From positions 1 to 21,244 of IMG/VR virus record IMGVR_UViG_3300030331_002862: 21,244 nt of DNA; one strand, given 5' to 3'. Positions 18,984 to 21,244 of the stretch are shown here, one piece after another; positions within the stretch are counted from its first letter, which is position 1, and the number at the start of each line of letters is the position of its first letter. The notes beneath the pieces were generated by a model. The model saw only the letters and a list, made by a program, of their open reading frames with translations, searched no databases and had not been told where the DNA came from. The stretch comes from a virus. The position numbers were made by a program, and so were the translations under genes.

Positions 18984-19045
18984 CAGGACAAGCTCCGGCC
19001 CCTGCAAACACAGACACAAAAACCAGGACAAGCCCCAGGCCCCTG
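18984..19045. repeat. Pair of near-identical direct repeats upstream of the capsid gene
   Basis: CAGGACAAGCTCCGGCCCCTG (18984-19004) recurs as a 22-base variant at 19024-19045 with a 40-base pitch. They lie in the 160-base gap before the capsid gene, which otherwise holds only the capsid ribosome site (AAAGGAG). They may be part of a promoter or an mRNA-stabilising leader; nothing more can be said. Confidence 0.5.
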
Positions 19046-19134
19046 GCGGACGCAGCCGTTAACTGTACGAACCTTTCGTCCGGCGGTCGCCGGGTAGCGA
19101 GCAATCAAAACGCTAGTGTGAAAGGAGAGCAACA

Positions 19135-19998
19135 ATGAGTGCTCAAATCACCACCGCGTTTTCCCAGCAGTTTTCGACCAACGTCCAGCTCCTGTCTCAG
19201 CAGCGTGGCTCCATTCTTCGGGGCGGCGTATCTGAGGAGAGCGTCACGGGCGAGAAGGCGTTCTTCGACCAGGTCGGAGCCGCAGCTGCTGTGAAGCGCA
19301 CCTCGCGCCACGGGGACACTCCCGTCGTCGAGACACCCCATTCTCGCAGAATGGTCACGATGGATTCGTATGAATGGGCAGATCTGATCGACGATGTCGA
19401 TAAGGTCAAGATGCTCATTGATCCGACCAGCACCTATGCTCAGGCAGCCGCTGCTGCAATGGGCCGGGCGATGGACGATGCCATCATCACCGCCGCCACA
19501 GGAACCGCCAAGACAGGCAAGTCCGGTTCGACCAGCACCTCAATGCTGGCCGCTAACCAGATTGCCAACGGCTCGGCTGACCTGACCGTGGCAAAGCTGA
19601 TCCAGGCAAAGAAGATCCTCGACAATGGTTCTGTCGATCCTTCGATCCCTCGGCATATCGCTGTGGGCCCGGATCAAATCGAGGCGCTGTTAAACACCAC
19701 CTCTGTAACTTCGAGCGATTTCAACACGGTAAAGGCTCTTGTTCAGGGTGAGGTGAACACGTTCATGGGATTCCAGTTCCACATGAGTACCCGCCTCGGT
19801 AAATCAGGCAACATCCGCACATGCTTCGCATGGGCCGAGGACGGCATCAAGCTGGCTGTCGGTAAGGATGTTATGTCACGCATCGATGAGCGCTCCGACA
19901 AGAGCTACTCCACCCAGGTTTACTACTGTGCCACTTTCGGCGCGACCCGGATGGAAGAAGCTAAGGTCGTGCAAATCGATTGTGACGAGAGCGCATAG
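19135..19998 (+). CDS. Major capsid protein
   Basis: The 287-residue protein follows scaffold and has the short, smooth composition of podovirus capsid proteins of the N4/BPP-like type. Recognisable blocks are TTAFSQQFSTNVQLLSQQRGS at the start, FFDQVGAAAAVKRTSRHGDTP, and MDSYEWADLIDDVDKVKMLIDPTSTYAQAAAAAMGRAMDDAIITAA. It ends with a beta-rich domain (STQVYYCATFGATRMEEAKVV). A strong ribosome site (AAAGGAG) ends nine bases upstream, consistent with high expression. Confidence 0.85.
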   Translation: MSAQITTAFSQQFSTNVQLLSQQRGSILRGGVSEESVTGEKAFFDQVGAAAAVKRTSRHGDTPVVETPHSRRMVTMDSYEWADLIDDVDKVKMLIDPTSTYAQAAAAAMGRAMDDAIITAATGTAKTGKSGSTSTSMLAANQIANGSADLTVAKLIQAKKILDNGSVDPSIPRHIAVGPDQIEALLNTTSVTSSDFNTVKALVQGEVNTFMGFQFHMSTRLGKSGNIRTCFAWAEDGIKLAVGKDVMSRIDERSDKSYSTQVYYCATFGATRMEEAKVVQIDCDESA

Positions 19999-20012
19999 GG
20001 AGGGCATGAGAA

Positions 20013-20477
20013 ATGGCTACTGTATATAGCACGCAGCAAACCACGCTGACTCAAGACGACCCTTCTGATTTCGTGAAAGCCAACGAGCTGGGCGGTGAAG
20101 TCCGCGTTGCTCACGGCACCTACGAGGCTTCGAGCCTGGCATCTGGCGACGTGATCGAAATGTTCACCCTGCCTGATGGCGCTCGGATCTTGCAGGGCCA
20201 GCTGGCTCACGATGCGTTGGGTTCATCGACAACTCTGTCTGTGGGCTTTGCAGCTCACACCAAGGCAGACGGCACCGCTGTCTCTGCATCTGCAGCTGCC
20301 TATAAGGCTGCAGCCGCTTCGACATCAGCACAGATCGTGGACATTGCTGCCACGCTCGCTCTGCTGAATGGCGAAGAGGTCGATGCTAACGAGAACGGCA
20401 AGACCGTCACTGTGACTATGGGCGGCGCCGCTGGCACCGGCTCTATCGCTGTGACGATGCTGTACGTCGTTAACTAA
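20013..20477 (+). CDS. Probable head decoration or minor capsid protein
   Basis: The 154-residue, Ala/Thr/Ser/Gly-rich protein lies 14 bases behind the capsid gene in the same transcript. Its sequence is strongly beta-type (GEVRVAHGTYEASSL, TTLSVGFAAHTKADG, VTVTMGGAAGTGSIAVTMLYVVN). Decoration or head-fibre proteins occupy this place in many phages. I recall similar proteins in marine phages without known function. A terminator directly behind it limits read-through, so it is co-expressed with the capsid. Confidence 0.65.
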   Translation: MATVYSTQQTTLTQDDPSDFVKANELGGEVRVAHGTYEASSLASGDVIEMFTLPDGARILQGQLAHDALGSSTTLSVGFAAHTKADGTAVSASAAAYKAAAASTSAQIVDIAATLALLNGEEVDANENGKTVTVTMGGAAGTGSIAVTMLYVVN

Positions 20478-20483
20478 CCAGGA

Positions 20484-20508
20484 GGGGCAGCTTCGGCTGC
20501 CCCTTTTT
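20484..20508 (+). terminator. Strong terminator after the capsid unit
   Basis: GGGGCAGC and GCTGCCCC form a perfect 8-bp stem closed by the stable TTCG tetraloop and followed by five T. It separates the highly expressed capsid unit from the tail genes, which would be reached by partial read-through. Confidence 0.9.
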
Positions 20509-20525
20509 CTTGCAAGGGGATCTAG

Positions 20526-21116
20526 ATGGCATCTGTCGTTGATATCTGTAACAGCGCACTAAACCAGATTGGCGCGTCTAACATCATCAGTCTGACTGAG
20601 GACAGCAAGGCTGCGCGTATCTGCAATCAGCGCTACAACTTTGTCCGCGATAGTGTTTTCCGCGCGCATCCCTGGAATTGCCTTACGACGAGGGCGAGCC
20701 TGGCGCCGGACACTGCTACCCCCGCTTTTCAATTTAGCAAGCAATTCACGCTTCCCACCGATCCTTTTTGTTTGCGCGTGTTGCAGCTCAGCAACACAGA
20801 CATTCTTTATAAAATCGAAGGCCGCAAGCTGCTGTGTGACGAAAGCACCATAGAGATGATTTATGTCGGCCGGGTAGAGGATGCCAACCAATACGACACG
20901 CTGCTGACCGAGACGATTGCCGCAGCGATGGCAGCTGATCTAGCGTACCCGCTGGTCGGCAGCTCGGCGCTCAGCGCTAACATGTTCACCCTATATCAAA
21001 GCAAACTGACCGAAGCGCGGTTTGTCGATGCGACCGAAGATAACGACATCAATACATCTGTGATTTCTGACAGCCGGACTGTCGCGGCCGATACCTTTAT
21101 CAATGCGAGGTTCTGA
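20526..21116 (+). CDS. Tail tubular protein A (T7 gp11-like)
   Basis: The 196-residue protein has the same length as T7 gp11, the adaptor ring between connector and nozzle. Its start, VVDICNSALNQIGASNIISLTEDSKAARICNQRY, is typical of the family, in which N-terminal helices bind the portal. FVRDSVFRAHPWNCLTTRASLAP is another family block. The C-terminal part is helical (TLLTETIAAAMAADLAYPLVG). It is coupled to the next gene by TGATG. Confidence 0.85.
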   Translation: MASVVDICNSALNQIGASNIISLTEDSKAARICNQRYNFVRDSVFRAHPWNCLTTRASLAPDTATPAFQFSKQFTLPTDPFCLRVLQLSNTDILYKIEGRKLLCDESTIEMIYVGRVEDANQYDTLLTETIAAAMAADLAYPLVGSSALSANMFTLYQSKLTEARFVDATEDNDINTSVISDSRTVAADTFINARF

Positions 21117-21244
21117 TGGCCAAGGCGTCACCAGCGTTTACTAACTTTACGGCCGGCGAGCTGAGCCCCAGGCTTGATGGCAGGACTGATGTCGCCAAAT
21201 ATTTTAACGGCTGTAAGAAGCTGCAGAATTTTGTGGTTCACCCG
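21116..21244 (+). CDS. Tail nozzle-type protein (T7 gp12-like), N-terminal fragment
   Basis: The ATG shares a base with the previous stop and the frame runs off the window after 43 residues. The visible part (SPAFTNFTAGELSPRLDGRTD, then FNGCKKLQNFVVHP) matches the N-terminus common to large tail tubular B or nozzle proteins of marine podoviruses. Its position after the gp11-like gene agrees with that reading. Confidence 0.75.
   Translation, partial: MAKASPAFTNFTAGELSPRLDGRTDVAKYFNGCKKLQNFVVHP

Overview
The window looks like part of the genome of a temperate, podovirus-type tailed phage (Caudoviricetes), probably infecting a marine or aquatic alphaproteobacterium. No host gene is visible. The head and tail genes (Sf6-type small terminase, large terminase, Bbp-type portal, Bbp19-like protein, scaffold, short capsid protein, T7 gp11-sized tail protein) and the GTA-type holin resemble sets I recall from marine metagenomic podoviruses. 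GC-rich codons dominate. GANTC, the site methylated by CcrM in alphaproteobacteria, is scarce: I counted about 20 by eye against roughly 80 expected from composition. Both points fit that host group, but the host is an inference.

Layout, left to right. 1-91: C-terminus of a gene cut by the window edge, probably tail. 92-2452: rightward lysis cassette (small membrane proteins, an XhlA-like protein, an EF-hand membrane protein, a 3TM holin, an M15 peptidase endolysin). 2445-3566: six very small, strongly basic, translationally coupled genes. 3568-3831: a phage attachment site (attP), made of a tRNA 3' end, a terminator and flanking repeats. 3884-5759: a repressor-type operator and promoter, three small genes and a tyrosine integrase. 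5772-8680: leftward early operon with a PD-(D/E)XK exonuclease, a putative annealing protein, winged-helix and MerR/Xis-like DNA-binding proteins. 8740-9736: immunity switch with a leftward repressor and a rightward Cro-like gene. 9711-11608: small rightward early genes including a VRR-NUC nuclease and a DUF6362-like protein. 11586-13195: a second leftward operon of small unknown genes. 13522-21244: packaging, head and first tail genes. Tail genes at both ends suggest a circular or permuted genome in which the missing part holds mostly tail genes.

The main regulatory observation is a 15-bp palindrome, TGGCATA-N-TATGCCA and variants, found at five places: the integrase-operon promoter, the recombination-operon promoter, twice in the repressor/Cro intergenic region, and the promoter of the second leftward operon. 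Each overlaps a plausible sigma-70 promoter, and together they outline a complete repressor regulon. The repressor itself is unusual: it carries a Cys/His cluster and shows no obvious LexA-type self-cleavage motif.

No polymerase, helicase or primase gene is visible between the immunity switch and the terminase. The gap between the terminase genes is rich in inverted repeats and shares a 19-bp sequence with attP. No CRISPR array, rRNA, complete tRNA or insertion sequence was seen.
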